Of a stretch of DNA of 64,000 bases, positions 11,429 through 23,695 are shown in pieces. Under the pieces are notes generated by a model. That model worked only from the letters and a program-made list of their open reading frames with translations. It made no database searches and had not been told where the DNA came from. Each line of letters begins with the position of its first letter. Positions within the stretch are counted from its first letter, which is position 1. Both the position numbers and the translations under genes were made by a program. Source of the stretch: Tetracladium setigerum (Eukaryota; Ascomycota; Leotiomycetes; Helotiales); NCBI GenBank assembly GCA_031472005.1, contig PZJY01000007.1:1847808-1911807 (forward strand), in the 5' to 3' direction.

Positions 11429-13297
11429 TCAGACCAGTGGTTGGACATGACCAACATCTTGGTTGTGGATGGTGCATCTGCGGTTGTCAGTCAGCATTGA
11501 TATCTAGCGACAATAACAAGATAAAATGGTAAAGATTTCATACCCCAAGCATTGACAATCATCACCACACGGACAACTCTGCGTATCTCCCCCACACCCC
11601 TCACCCGTAAACGGATAACTGACAAAAAAGAAATCAGCTGCCGGCAGACTCTGCTCTTCCCCATTTCCTGACGTCGTACTCGAAGGTGTATTTGCCGTCG
11701 GCGAAGCTACGAAATCTCCATTTTGAGCTGATCCTCCGCCTCCACCTCCCACTGAAACGCCGTTTTCGCCAGATGGGGGGTGGCCGCCGTTGGTGTAGGT
11801 GTCGTTGGAGTGGTCGATGTTCATAGATTCCCAGGCGGAACGGATGTATTCTTTGGTTTGGTCGTTGTAAGGATGGGCGGCGCAGCCGATACAGGCGCAT
11901 GTGTCGCCGCAGTGACAGCTGTGGATGGTGTTCATGATGTTTTGGGGGATGGATGTGTCATAGGATAATGGTCCTGATGGTGGTAGCATTGTTTGTGGTT
12001 GGCCGTAATTGCTCGCTCGCATGCTTTCCAGCCAGGCCTCTGGTTGAAGCGGATTTTGAAACGAGCCGTAGGTCGGTGGGTAAGTGAAGATACTTTGTTG
12101 AGGAATGTATTGTTGGTAGAGACCAGGGTTGAAAGGCATCCCGTTTTGTGGTAATATTTGCGGTTGCATGATTGGGGTGCCGTTGGTGGAAATAGGTTCC
12201 TGTTTTGGTATTTGTTGGCTTGGTTTTGGTGCACAGCAACTTGACTGTATCGGTTCTTCAGGAATGACATTGGAACTTGAGCTAGAACTAGAACTGTGAC
12301 TATGTCCATTTGTCTTAGGCCCACAACATGACCCTCCTCCTCCGTTGGTGACTGGGAGAGGGGCTGGTTTGACAACTTCAGGCGTTGCTTTAGGTTGACA
12401 GCAGGATGAAACTCCATTTGTTGCCTTTTCAGTATTTGCGACTTCTGGCTTGGGAGTGAGAGATTTCTCCTTTTCTTTCACTCCGTTTGGCGGTGTCCGG
12501 TTACTATAACCGTTCAGATGTCCAGGTGGTGCAGAAATGACAGCATCTGGGGCGAAAGGAAGTGGAGGAGGTGGCATGTAATGAGCAATAGGTACCTGCA
12601 TATTTGGATATGGCGGCATGTAAGCACCATACACCGGCGGATATGCAGCCATATGATACCCATTAGGCATTGCTACTTGCGCAACCTGTTGCCTGTGGTC
12701 GAATGGCAGGATGTTTACACTGTTCATATCCATCCTCTCAAAGCTAGTCGGATCGAAAGACTGTTTCCTACTTGATTGTGGCCTTGACTTTTGTATTTTA
12801 AATGACGTCCTCGTTGGAGAAGGGGCTTCTATCGGTGTACCGTTCGTTGGTTGTGGTAGACTGTGGGGTACGTTCTGAGGTATGCTCAGTGGTAGGACTT
12901 GTGGTGAAGAGATTGGTGATTCGACAGCACTGCTCCCACAACCGCAGGCTTGTTTCCTCGGGATAGCTGCAGTGACTGTGACGCTCCCACAACCGCATGC
13001 TTGATCTCGAGGATGGGGGCACTGGCTCAGCGGTCGTCCTGGTTTCCTCACTGGTACCATTAATCTCTCGTTCGCATGTGTGCATTTTGTCGACCGATGT
13101 CCTCGAATGCAGGGCTCACTATACCGAGAAATCAGTCCACCGCGCGCAAAGTTATGGCCTCCAAGTCTGATTGTTTGGGGTGGTTCTCTTGTCAATGCCA
13201 TTGAAAGCACCACCCACTCCACCAGACCAAGCAGACAGTCGCAGCGGAGGAATAGAACGACTCACCAGGCCATCTTCATGCCATTGATTAGCGGCAT
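11429..13297 (-). CDS. Copper-fist transcription factor (Mac1/Cuf1/GRISEA-like)
   Basis: DNA-binding regulator of copper or iron-copper uptake genes. Exons on minus: 13297-13266, 13118-11544 and 11477-11429, giving 551 residues. The N-terminal copper fist begins MPLINGMKMACEPCIRGHR. It has Zn ligands C11, C14, C23 and H25, the RGHRSTKC core and the KPGRP minor-groove hook at 36-40, then two CGCG motifs. The middle is Pro/Gln/Asn-rich, with Tyr/Pro stretches resembling an activation region. Three SCC(Q/G/A)PK motifs occur between about residues 200 and 290. The C-terminus has two copper-sensing-type Cys clusters, CHCGDTCACIGCAAHPYN and CPCGDDCQCLGCTIHN; the last exon supplies the end of the second. 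A C-terminal Cys cluster is typical of Mac1-type copper-deficiency sensors rather than Ace1-type detoxifiers, but activator versus repressor function is not decided by sequence. Confidence 0.92.
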
Positions 13298-14889
13298 GGC
13301 GATCGTGTGCGGCTCTTGCCGTCGCAGGAGCACAAAAAATATGAGCAGATGCGGTTGGGTGCAGACGGAAGTAGTATTGAGGAAGTCAAAATAACCTCAG
13401 AATCGGCCCTTGTTGTAACGTAAGGCGGACCACCACATGCATAAACCGCCGCCCGCTCGCAAGCCAGGGATGCGAATCTGCCAAAGATTAGGATTGCCTG
13501 TAGTGGCGAAAAGCCGAGATGTTTGTTATGTTGTTGTGATCTGTAAGCTTTGTGTTTCGTCTGCGATCGGATGTTTGGCGGGGCTCGGAGTTGGGAGGAT
13601 AGAAGCAATAGCAAAGGGGCAGCGCAGGTAAAGGTGTTTCTGGATTGTCTGGGTTGTGAGTGGCCGGACCAGCAGCTGGTTATGGAGCGTATTGATTGAG
13701 ATGGGAAGAGAAGGTGTGCAAGTAGATGGGTGGTAGGTAAGGGTAAGGTAAGGGTAAGGTATAAGATATGATGGCTCTAGACCGAGGATTGAAATTTTAC
13801 TCTCTTTTCCCTGGTCGAGACGGCGGTTGGCCCAGCCCTTTCTTGCCTTGCGCACCAGTCAGGTAAAGGGGATCCCACGTTTCCTGTATGTTCGTCTGTT
13901 GAAAGGAATTGATATTATTAATATTGGAAAGGCGGAACTCTGCGACCTTTCTTTGGTGAGCTTGCTTGGTGGTGGGGTGGGCGAGGCATGGATGGGGTAA
14001 AGTGAGCAGATATTCATTGGCTGCAAGTCTGGCGCCCGGCAAACCATCCACCAGCGAGTCAAACCCGAAGGATGCAAGGCTGCTAGAGCGTGGGAGAAGC
14101 AAAGACTAGAAGGTTGATGTCAAACGAGATATCATGGCTTGAAATATCTATTTTATATTGGAAAGGACAGATAGAGGGCAAATAGATAAATCTCTACATA
14201 AAACACGGGCAGTATTTGCTTCTGACTGGTAGCATTTGAACCGCGGTGCCAAGGCAAGGCTGACACCCAAAAAAAAACCATGGCACGCACGACAAGAACT
14301 TCCTCTTTAGCTCTTTTGCTTGTGCTTGTGCTTGTGCCCGTGCTCCGTCGTACGCCACTCGTACTGGGGAGATCTCTTTAGCCTTTCGGAAACAATTCTT
14401 AGCGAGGCTCGCTTGTGCACCAATTAAACGTCCGGACCTTTCTATTATTGGCGGCTTCACTTTTTCTTCCGTCTTCGACAACAGCCAAGATTATTCGGGG
14501 AGATTTACTTCACGAAAACAAGAGTATCACCCGCTCGCAAGGTAAGAGAATTTTTATATCCTGACATATCCTTTCCCAGTTTCCCTTGATAGCCAAGGCG
14601 GGTTGAGAAAGTTAAGGTATCTATTCATCTCAAGCAGCGTCATCATCTGATTCAACCTGCAGAGCGCTCAATCAAGATTCAAGATCGCATCTACGAAAAT
14701 ATATCGAAGCAAGACTATTGGATACCAACCAGTAGGAACATCCCAGCACATACATGCAACCGATTCCATTTATTAAACTCTCCATATTGCAAGGCTGATA
14801 CACCCAACAGAAACCAATCTATTCATCCACCACGTGATCCCACCCTCACCACCTACCTTTCACATACACTCTCTCTCACCACCACCACC
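13298..14889. other. Divergent intergenic region, copper fist / EFM7
   Basis: About 1.6 kb. Includes a short degenerate GGTAAG repeat (13731-13763). A 95-residue minus-strand frame (14481-14194) with a short AQ repeat encoded by a GTGCTT run has no recognised relative and is listed separately. Otherwise promoter sequence with pyrimidine-rich leader just before the EFM7 start. Confidence 0.5.
14194..14481 (-). CDS. Weak hypothetical 95-residue ORF
   Basis: Uninterrupted ATG frame, charged N-terminus (MSKTEEKVKPPIIERSGR), an ARAQAQAQAKELKRKF stretch and a Cys-rich end. No family recognised. It sits in a long intergenic region and may be chance; nothing beyond the open frame supports it. Confidence 0.15.
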   Translation of the reverse strand: MSKTEEKVKPPIIERSGRLIGAQASLAKNCFRKAKEISPVRVAYDGARAQAQAQAKELKRKFLSCVPWFFFGCQPCLGTAVQMLPVRSKYCPCFM

Positions 14890-15708
14890 ATGTCCAACAC
14901 AAACGACCCAGACTCCGATACCGAAACCCCCCTCGACCTCTTCGCCGACCCACCAGATTACTACCAACCCTCCCCAACCCCAACCACAGAAACACACACC
15001 CTCCTCTCCGGCCGCACGCTCACTCTCTCCCTCGTCGGCCACAACCCTCTCTGGGGTCACCACCTCTGGAACGCCGGCCGTCTAATCTCCACCTACCTCG
15101 AGAAAAACCCATCACTCGTAGCCGGCAAAACAGTCTTAGAACTAGGAGCTGGCGCCGGCTTGCCAAGTCTCGTTTGCCACGTGCTGGGAGCGACCAAAGT
15201 CGTTGTAAGCGATTATCCGGATCCGGATCTTGTTTCGAATTTGTGGAAGAATGTGGATTCTTTACTAGAAGCAGAGAAGGAGTCCGAGGGAAGTCGTCTT
15301 GATGCAGAGAAGGATCTCGTTGCAGAGGGATATTGCTGGGGGAATGACGCGGCGAATTTACTCGCTCATCTACCACCTTCTGCTTCTACAGCGGAAGCTA
15401 CTCCCGGATTTGATGTCTTGATTCTAGCAGACTTGCTATTCAACCACTCCGAGCATGAGAAATTGGTCAATACGATTGAAGTTACGCTGAAGAAGGGCGC
15501 AGATGCTAAAGCGATGGTGTTTTTCACGCCCTATAGACCGTGGTTGTATGAGAAGGATATGGCGTTCTTTGACAGCTGTCGAGCGAGGGGGTTTTTGGTT
15601 GAAAAGGTGTTGGAGGAGAAGATGGAGAAGGTTATGTTTGAGAAGGATCCTGGGGATGAGGAGTTGAGACGGACTGTTTTTGGGTACGTCGTGAGATGGA
15701 ATTTGTAG
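14890..15708 (+). CDS. EFM7: Protein N-terminal and lysine methyltransferase EFM7 (formerly Nnt1)
   Basis: SAM-dependent seven-beta-strand methyltransferase. Yeast Efm7 trimethylates the N-terminal Gly of eEF1A and dimethylates Lys3. Single exon, 272 residues (yeast about 261). Seen in sequence: an acidic N-terminus ending LDLFADPPDYYQ; LVGHNPLWGHHLWNAG before the fold; SAM motif I VLELGAGAGLPSL; the acidic strand-2 end VVVSDYPD; and the post-motif DVLILADLLFNHSEHEKL, in place of the NPPY of other methyltransferases. The C-terminus is FGYVVRWNL. All are features of the Efm7/NNT1 subgroup of methyltransferase family 16. Start ATG lies in a CACCATG context after a CACCACC leader. Confidence 0.92.
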   Translation: MSNTNDPDSDTETPLDLFADPPDYYQPSPTPTTETHTLLSGRTLTLSLVGHNPLWGHHLWNAGRLISTYLEKNPSLVAGKTVLELGAGAGLPSLVCHVLGATKVVVSDYPDPDLVSNLWKNVDSLLEAEKESEGSRLDAEKDLVAEGYCWGNDAANLLAHLPPSASTAEATPGFDVLILADLLFNHSEHEKLVNTIEVTLKKGADAKAMVFFTPYRPWLYEKDMAFFDSCRARGFLVEKVLEEKMEKVMFEKDPGDEELRRTVFGYVVRWNL

Positions 15709-16373
15709 GGTTGGGTACATAGATGGACAAGAAAGCTGTCAATCAGTCAGTGCATAAACAATCACATGAATCTTGGACGTTTCTCTATCTTCACAGGAGA
15801 CTTGATAGTGTCGATATAATTTAACCCATGATGATCAGTCAAATTCCAACTAGCGCATTATTTATTTGTTGCATCAAAGGATCTTCCCTGTTAAATGGTT
15901 AGTGAACGCAAATTTGAGGCACTAATGTCGAAAAAGCCTCCGGAGAAGGATAACAGCGACGACTCGAAGCTGAAAACCAGCAAGTAGAGTATCAATAATC
16001 GGGAAGGGGCGCCAATTTCGGTTAGCCCATCTACGGCCCGAGCCGGAAAGAGCTACCCACCATCCCACCGCCCATGCCGAATTCGCCTCACAATACCGCC
16101 TCACTTCATTCCCAATCCATCAACACAACACCATCCTCACGCGTGTTCTCTTGTCTTGCACATCATCACAACAAAGCTTTCGTGTTGCACTCACACGCAA
16201 AAGCACATCTGGCCGCAGTCTTCGTGGCAAAAGAATTGGTTCGAGATCGCACCAACGAATGACGATCCGATTTACCTCCGCCTTCACTTTGATTACATAA
16301 ACACACTCACTCAGCCCTTGCCCTCGCACCGAAACGCTCATCTTCTTCAAGAGATCCGGTGTGATCGCTCATC
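15709..16373. other. Intergenic, EFM7 to 16.4 kb gene
   Basis: About 665 bases holding the EFM7 3' UTR and the next promoter. No supported gene. Confidence 0.5.
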
Positions 16374-18659
16374 ATGGCAGAGAAGTACGTCACATCTACC
16401 CTTTGCAGACTTGACTGCCTTGCCATCAAACTAACCATTGTGACCATCTAGCCGCGAAGAAACCAATGCAAAGCGTACGATCTCACTCACCTAAAGCCCC
16501 TCCCTCCAACTACCCTGATAAGCTAACTTCTCACAGGTTGGGAGGCTGAAACCGAGGCATCTGTAGCTCCAAGCCATCTTCCTTACCACCTACAGACTCC
16601 AGCACAGCGTGCAACCTCAGCTCCTATGCCTTCCAACGCCCTCGGCACATCCCGTGCTCCATCTCGCACTCCATCCCGTACTCCTCAATACCCAGTTCCT
16701 CCTAGATTTGCGCCAAACAGTGGGAATCGTGAGTTTATCTAACTGCACATTCCGAAAATGTAGAAATAAAATGGCTCACTGGACTACAGGACGAGGGGGC
16801 AACCAATACACTCCAACCAGGAACCCTTCTGGTAACACCCCAAGTCGCAACTTTACTTCTACCAGGGGCCCTAGCGGAACCTTCGCCCCGACTAGAGTTC
16901 GTGATGGCAATAGAAACCAAATTGCAGGCCGAAGACCACCAGCTCGCGTGCCGTCATCGGGAAGTGGCTGGGCTGACACCTTGCCTCTTATCACGACCCA
17001 GAAGGCACGTGAGCTTGAGGCTAAGGAGATTGAGAAGAAGCTCAAGAATATGTACTTGATACCTCTCGAGGTAGGCGCTGATCCAGTCGCTAGCGGAGTT
17101 CTGCTTTGGGGTAAAAAGGATAGGAGTCCAATGGACTTGTTGGGATTTGAACTTGAGGCTCTTAACACAATCCGTACAGACATGAAAGTTTGGATTGAGT
17201 GGAAGGAGGATGTCCGAGCCCTCAAGGTATCTTGCTGCATTGCGGCCGGCTGCGAAAAGCGAATTCTTCGAGCTATCGATGCCATTCGTAACACTGTTGA
17301 ACATGCTAAAGCCACGGCTATCTCCGCATCCCCTGTCTATATCGTTGCTATTCCGACTAACAGTGGCATCCGAGCCTTGGTTGTCCCGAGAGTTGTCGAG
17401 CCATCAAAAGTGACCGGTCTCGAGCTGACGGGTGAAGTATCGCCAGAGGAGAAGAAGAAATGGAAGGTTGATCGACCTGATCTCGTCACAGCCAGTAGAG
17501 AGAGGTTTGAAGAACAATTAAAGAAGAGCTTACTTAGACTAGCACCTTATAAAGGTTGGATGCGGCTTCGCGTACACTTTGGTCATGTTGTGTTCAGCCA
17601 GGTACACAGGGGTTTGAAAAACGGCGAGTATTCCTTCACGGACTTCAGCAAGATGCTCAAGAATCCTCGCACTGCTGGACGCTTTGAACGACAGTAAGTC
17701 TTTTATGCTATCAAAAAACTTATCCTGAAAAGATGACCTGACATACAGACAGGCTTGATTCTGCCGCTATCGCCTACAACGTCAAGAAACGCATCCTCGA
17801 CTGGCACACGCGCTATTGCCCGGTTGAAGGTTCACTTTCTGAATTGAAAGACGTGAATTTCAGCAACACCGAAGTCATCTTCCTTAGCACTCGAGGTGGG
17901 AATCTCCGAGTTGAGGCAGATATCGATCGAATCAACACCGGTAGGGTCCATGAATACCAGATTGGTCCGAGACGTCTGTTCAAGGACAATGCAACAAACA
18001 AGAAGATGGAGATTACTATGATCGACGTCGAGAAGAAGGTGGATTGGGCCGTTGAAGTAATCACCGATAGCTCTATCGAGGCCTGGCCGAACCAACTCGT
18101 CACTATGATCAAGAACTCCGTCTCAACTAGAACAAAAGTCCGCAAGGATCTCCTTGGGCTTGAGTATCCTGGAGTCACCCCTCAGGCCGACTCCGGTATC
18201 TCGATCAGTAGTCTAGTTGTCCGAAGTGTTATCCACTTCAAGGCTAAAGACTCGGGCTATATTGTTGAGGTTGCGATATATCGTACATGGGAAGGTAGTG
18301 ATACGCGTGGAGAACCGAAGATGGCTTCGAGTGTCTCGTTGTACCATCCTTTCTGGGTAAGTCCTTGACCTTCAACCAGCTCTTGAGCTCTTCCGCCTGA
18401 CAATTCGCAACATGAAATGACAAAAGGAACAGCGCTAACTTGAGATCTTGGATAGGACGATGTGATGGAATCTATCGAAAACACCACTAAGGTCCGAGGC
18501 TGGAATTCAAACCTTTCAGACTTCTTCGATCTTGACTACCCTAGCCGTGGTTTGCCGGCACTTCGAGATGAGATTAATACCATCCAAGGCTTCTTGAGTG
18601 CGGCTCAGCAACATGTGGAAGAGGTCGAAGCTGGCAAGGAAAAGCAGCCTTCGGCATGA
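16374..18659 (+). CDS. Conserved fungal protein of unknown function (possibly DUF7905-type)
   Basis: Not confidently recognised. Six exons: 16374-16384, 16452-16474, 16537-16728, 16790-17693, 17753-18356 and 18456-18659. All phases close to give 645 residues. Two very short first exons (11 and 23 nt) encode MAENREETNAKR. Residues ~25-150 are disordered, with repeated SRTPS and PTRNPSG motifs. From about residue 150 a globular part starts GSGWADTLPLITTQKARELE. It continues through two alpha/beta blocks, including LRLAPYKGWMRLRVHFGHV and IHFKAKDSGYIVEVAIYRTW, to a short acidic helical tail. I recall a Pezizomycotina-only domain family of similar layout (DUF7905) but cannot confirm it. There are no catalytic motifs, signal peptide or membrane segment. 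The first intron choices follow from frame and good GTACGT/TAG sites. Confidence 0.75.
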
Positions 18660-18911
18660 TTGTCAGGGCATCGTTTCTGCAATGCAAGCTGAGACCTATT
18701 CCTGCCCGTAGATCTTTGGGATATCCTCGCCACTCGGCTGACGAACTTATGCACTTTCACCAAAACCAGGTTGATCCCCTCACAAATGGAAATTTGGTGG
18801 TGGTGGTATTGCCAGGGTGCCATGTGGCTTCATTCATCCTTGTACAATAGTTCTTCCCTTTTTTTTCCTTTTTCATCGTCCACGCTGCATTGTCAGGAAT
18901 GACTTTTCGTA

Positions 18912-19981
18912 TCAGGCACCAGCCGAAGACGAAGAAGCTCCTTCCGACGGAGCAGGGCCAGCTAAGACTCTCTGCCTCAATACTACAATAGATAATGCAA
19001 CAAATATCAGAAAAACAATTCTCAATTTCTTTCTCGCATGACAAAAGTCCAGAAACGCGTTCGAAAGACAGAAGGGAATTTGAAATAAAGGAGGGGGCGA
19101 CTCAAGTGAGTAACAGAACGTACCATCCTCAACCATGTTCAAATTCTTCGATTTCCCTCCGACAATAGCTTCTAGGTCCTTTAAGTTTGCAGCTAGTTCC
19201 TCGACTTTGGCTTCGTAGAATTTGGTGGCATCTTTGGTGCTCTGCAATTTTTGGATGATTTGGTTAGAGGTTTTCAAAAATTTATGTGATTGTTTAAGGA
19301 TGCGTAAACAGAAATGATCAGCGAGGGAAAGAAAGACAAACCTTCTCAACGTAGAATCCAGTTCCTACATCCACGATTACGTTGTTTGAATCTGCGAGTG
19401 TGCCAGGAACGTATAGCGAGGTTGTGAGAGGGACGAGGATTGCTTTGCCTGTATTTTGCTTCTTAGCTTTGCCGTTCATCCATTCTTTCCAATACCATCA
19501 CACAATCCTTGAAACGTCTCCCTCTCCTCCCTGCACTTTTCAGCACTGGATCGCCGCCACCAATCGAGGAACAAGTCGTTCCTTGCCAACTATGCATACT
19601 AATTCCCTGCCCCTATCATCCTCTCTTCAACCAACCCAATATGAAAAGAAAGATAAATGAACAGACGGTATCACGAACCGTCAATATCCCCTGTAACACC
19701 CACCGCAATACTCCTCAAACACTCCCTAAACTTCGCCTGCGCAGCACGCAGCTGCGAATGCGAGGACGTGAGATGTTCGAGTTCATCATCGAGTTGTTTT
19801 TTAACTTGGGAGAGTTGTTGGGTGGAGAGGGTTGCGAGGTCGACTTTTCATATTCCAAGAAATGTAGTGGTTAGCAAAAGGCAAACCAAAAAAGACGGAT
19901 TGATACAAAGGGAGGAAGGAGGGTTGGATGGTTTGTTGCTTTGATGAGTGGCTTACTTTGTTGGCCTTTTGGGGAAGACAT
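18912..19981 (-). CDS. GIM5: Prefoldin subunit 5 (alpha-type)
   Basis: Alpha-class subunit of the cytosolic prefoldin hexamer. Five exons on minus: 19981-19957, 19843-19679, 19448-19342, 19241-19124 and 18982-18912, giving 161 residues. Sequence order: MSSPKGQQ; IDLATLSTQQLSQVKKQL, the N-terminal coiled coil; GKAILVPLTTSLYVPG, the central beta-hairpin of alpha prefoldins; VIVDVGTGFYVEK; a second coiled coil with STKDATKFYEAKVEEL; and an Ala/Ser-rich tail ending SSSSAGA. The VPLT(S/T)SLYVPG and DVGTG(F/Y)YVEK signatures identify subunit 5. It is encoded 18 kb from prefoldin subunit 1, a beta-class partner in the same complex. Confidence 0.92.
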
Positions 19982-20994
19982 GGTTGTGAGGGGTTGTAAA
20001 GAGGAGTGCGTCGGGAGGTTGTAAGATCGATGGTCTCGGTGGGATGATGGAGCTTGAGGGAGAGCTTCTGGCCGAGAAAGTTTGGGGGCAGATAGGTCAC
20101 GTGGTGATTGGCCGATTATGGACGAAAGCTTGCAACCTCTCTGGATTTTCGGTTTTTTATTCGTTGTATTAAAACAAATCAAGTACGACACTTATTCTTT
20201 ATTTTTGAAAAAGATTAATGTCTTCCATAATCAATCCTTTCAATCTACCTATTAAAATCAGATTGTCTGCACCTATGTGCAGACACTGAGGAGCGCACTA
20301 CCTTAGTTGTATCTCCAATATCAAGAACACAAATTGATTTTGTTCAAGAGACATACTTTTCCAACCAGTAAATTTCTATCAAGCATTACAGTGATTTCAA
20401 TCTCTTCTCACTAAGTCTCAGTTGGGCTCCAAAGGTTGACGGATAAATAAGATATGTGTAGAGGGTCAATTTGCTTCCTCCTACATTGCTGACTACATAC
20501 GGGAAGCCGAGGAAAGAATGAAGAAATGGGATGCCTTGTGGCCCATTCTCGTGAAACTCAAAAGACAACTAAACTAACCCGAAGCACGGAGGAAATAATT
20601 AGAAAGAGTTTTGGCACATTGTATTGGATCCATAAGAGGTTTGAAGGAGGATATTCAGGTCTTCCCTTGGCAATCTCGAGGAAGCTGGGATAAATTTGGG
20701 CGTGGATGCTGCGCACTACAATAACTCTGGCGAACGGAACGTGCGGAGCTAGTTATCACCCATTGATCACTACTTTCCATTGTGAAGAGAGAGCAAATTA
20801 TTTCTTCATAATTCGTTGATAAATGAAGGTTTCGAAAAAGTGCCAAGATATCGTCGTTGTCGGCCCCTGACCAAATCTGCCACACGAAAATTCGCGCCTC
20901 GCGTCTCCTCGAAACTCGCCCTAATGTATGCACTTTAGGTCACATCACCATCGTCAACAACAATAAACACCATCACTCCACCAAAGATCACAGA
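19982..20994. other. Divergent promoter region, prefoldin 5 / ORC1
   Basis: About 1.0 kb between divergent genes, AT-rich in the middle (20150-20560). No supported gene or RNA. Confidence 0.5.
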
Positions 20995-23494
20995 ATGGCA
21001 CCCCTTACCGCCACCCAAAAGCGAGACCAAAAGAAAGAACGCGCGCAAAAACTCCTCAATGGCGCCAAATTACGAGCAAAAGATCAAGGATCTGACGATG
21101 ATGTCTGGGAATGGATTTACCAAGGGGGGATAACAAATGCCCTGGATGAAGACGAAGACTCAGCAAGGGAAAACGCAGAAACACCTAGCAAAAAGCGCAA
21201 ACGAAAGGCTGCGAAGGATGTGACCAAGACGATTGTGGGGGCTAGGAGGGGCGATTTTGAGTGTAAAGTTGGAGATACTGTGTTGGTTTCGAATGACAAT
21301 GGGTCGGATTGGGCGGCCGTTATTTGCTATTTTTTCGAATTGGACGGTGACCCAACTGCGGAGATGATGTGTATGAGATGTTCCTGCTTGGACTTGTGGA
21401 TTATTGGCTGATACTGTGTTGTAGGGTTTGTGGATCACGCTGAGGTTACGAAGAAGGGGAAGCGGACGGACTGTTATGAGGTATGTTGTTGAAGGCAACT
21501 TGGAAACTAGATTTTGATTGGCTAATTTGACCAGAATGAGATATATATTACACCTGGAGTTGACTCCAATTCTCTTGATTCGATCAATGGCCACGCTACC
21601 ATATTGTCGGAGGATGCCTTCAACTCGAAATTCCCGAAGGGATCAATACCACGGAAGTCTAAAGAATTTGGAAATACATTTTTATGTCGGAGAGGCATCA
21701 ACTTGAAGACGAACGTTTACACAGACGAGATGAAATGGGAGGATATCAAACACAGTACTATCGAGGAAGTGCAGCTGTTGATTAAGCATCTGGAGCAGTC
21801 CACAACAATTATAAGAAAAAGAAAGTTTGAGAACACCAAGAAGAAGGATATCACTTTCACAGGCGGATTTATAGAAGAGGAGGATGATGATTCAGATGTT
21901 GGACCTGGTACTCCTAGAAAGAAAAGAAAGAGTTCGGCTGCTTCAACTCCTCGGAAACCAAAATCTGCCTCGAAACTGCTAACTCCAAGGCACAAGAGGT
22001 ATGTCGCAAACGCTAAAACCTTAAAAATATATGTTAATTTTCGATAGGATCATCATCAAGAAACCCTTAGAATTTACACCATTAGGAACTCGTGTTCTAG
22101 ATCCAGATCACATTTATGCTTCGCCTTTCCAGACTGCACGCTCTCAACTCCACGTTTCATCTGTACCTACGAGTCTCCCTTGTCGTGAAGAAGAGTTCAC
22201 GTCTGTCTACTCTCATCTAGAAGCCGCCATCTACGAAGGAACGGGCGCATGTATCTATATTTCTGGGACGCCCGGAACTGGAAAGACAGCCACCGTTCGA
22301 GAAGTCGTCGCTCAACTCAATGCATCAGTCCAAGCCGAGGAGCTAGACGACTTCATTTTTGTGGAAATCAATGGGATGAAAGTCACAAACCCTCATCAGT
22401 CATACTCGTTATTATGGGAAGCACTGAAAGGTGATCGTGTCAGCCCCTCGCATGCGCTAGATCTACTCGAACGCGAATTTAATCACCCAAGTCCGAGAAG
22501 AGTTCCCTGTGTCGTCCTGATGGACGAACTAGACCAGCTCGTTACCAAAAACCAAAGCGTCATGTACAATTTCTTCAACTGGCCTGGTCTGAAACACAGC
22601 AGACTCATCGTCCTCGCCGTCGCGAACACGATGGATTTACCCGAGCGAACGCTCAGTAACAAAATTAGCAGTCGACTTGGTACTTACCCTCTCCTCCATT
22701 CTCCCCCCCCACTACACCAAAATGAGGAAACTAACAGCAATAGGTCTAACAAGAATAACCTTCCCTGGCTACAACTTCCAACAACTCTCTCAAATCATAC
22801 AATCCCGCCTCTCCGGCGTCCCGGCGACCTTGTCTCCCCAGACGCCATAACCTTCGCCTCCAAAAAAGTAGCATCTGTCTCTGGCGACGCCCGTCGCGCC
22901 CTCGATATTTGTCGGCGCGCCGTCGAAATTGCCGAGGCTGAAGCACTCATCACTCCTAACACACCCAGCAAAACCGGCCGAGGCGAGAGCACCGGTGTAG
23001 GAAGAGGGATTGTCACGATCCAGACAATCAAGAAGGCGATTAATGAGGCGACTACGAGCCCGTTGCAGCAGTATCTCCGGACGTTGCCGCTTGCGTCAAA
23101 GATTCTACTATCGGCGCTAATTGCAAGGACGAGGAGGACGGGAATTGCGGAGAGTGTTTTGGGGGAGGTTTTGGATGAGGCGAAGAGGATGGCGAAGATG
23201 GATACGGTGGGGAACATGACGGAGTATCTTTTGAAAACCGATGCGGTAAAGAAAGCGGTGGATAATAGTAGTTGGGGTTCTGGTAGTGGTAGTGGAAGTA
23301 AACTTGCGCCGAGATTACAGGCGATGGGAAGTTCAGCCGTCGAGCTGATGGAGGCAGGAATCATTGGCCTGGAAGTTGTGGGGTCTGGGAGGGCTGATAG
23401 AATGGGGAAGGTGAGGTTGTGCGTTGGCGAGGAGGATGTCAAGTTGGCTTTTAGAGAGGATCCCGAGGTCAAGGGGCTGGGCTTCCAGTCATAG
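20995..23494 (+). CDS. ORC1: Origin recognition complex subunit 1, with one apparent frameshift
   Basis: Largest ORC subunit; AAA+ ATPase and BAH-domain protein that marks replication origins in the nucleus. Exons 20995-21370, 21425-21480, 21535-21998, 22048-22679 and 22744-23494. The BAH domain lies at about residues 75-200 (GDTVLVSNDNGSDWAAVICY, WFVDHAEV). It is followed by a basic linker with repeated TPRK motifs. The AAA+ core has Walker A GTPGTGKT (~372-379), Walker B VVLMDELD (~454-461), sensor 1 LAVANTMDLPER and sensor 2 GDARRALDICRRA, then a winged-helix C-terminus. In the last exon the frame LTRITFPGYNFQQL...SRLSGV must change to PGDLVSPDAITFASKKV at the CCC of 22820-22822. One extra C there gives GVPGDLVSPDA and restores a 759-residue protein. 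No plausible intron explains the shift. Confidence 0.93.
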
Positions 23495-23695
23495 ACCAGA
23501 CCAACCTAACAGGCATGCAATAGATAGATACCATTTTGCAAAGTGCAAAATTTACATATTTGTTTATTGTTTAACCACGAAGGATGCAAGTTTGCCCCTT
23601 GATTTCTATGTACATCATGTCGTAACGTTTCATAAACAAAAAGCCACCTTTCCTTCACCTCCCTCAACCACATACATCCCCTCCCAAAAAGGAAA

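Noticed and set aside
13797..14102. Minus-strand 101-residue frame
   Set aside because: Overlaps other short frames, no motif, composition like non-coding sequence.
22818..22870. Possible 53-nt intron to explain the ORC1 frame break
   Set aside because: Phase would fit, but the donor GTCCCG is poor and removal would delete conserved AAA+ sequence.
23506..23695. C-terminal extension of the Zn2Cys6 frame to 23506
   Set aside because: It ends 12 bases from the ORC1 stop, has poor protein character, and an alternative frame gives a natural ending.
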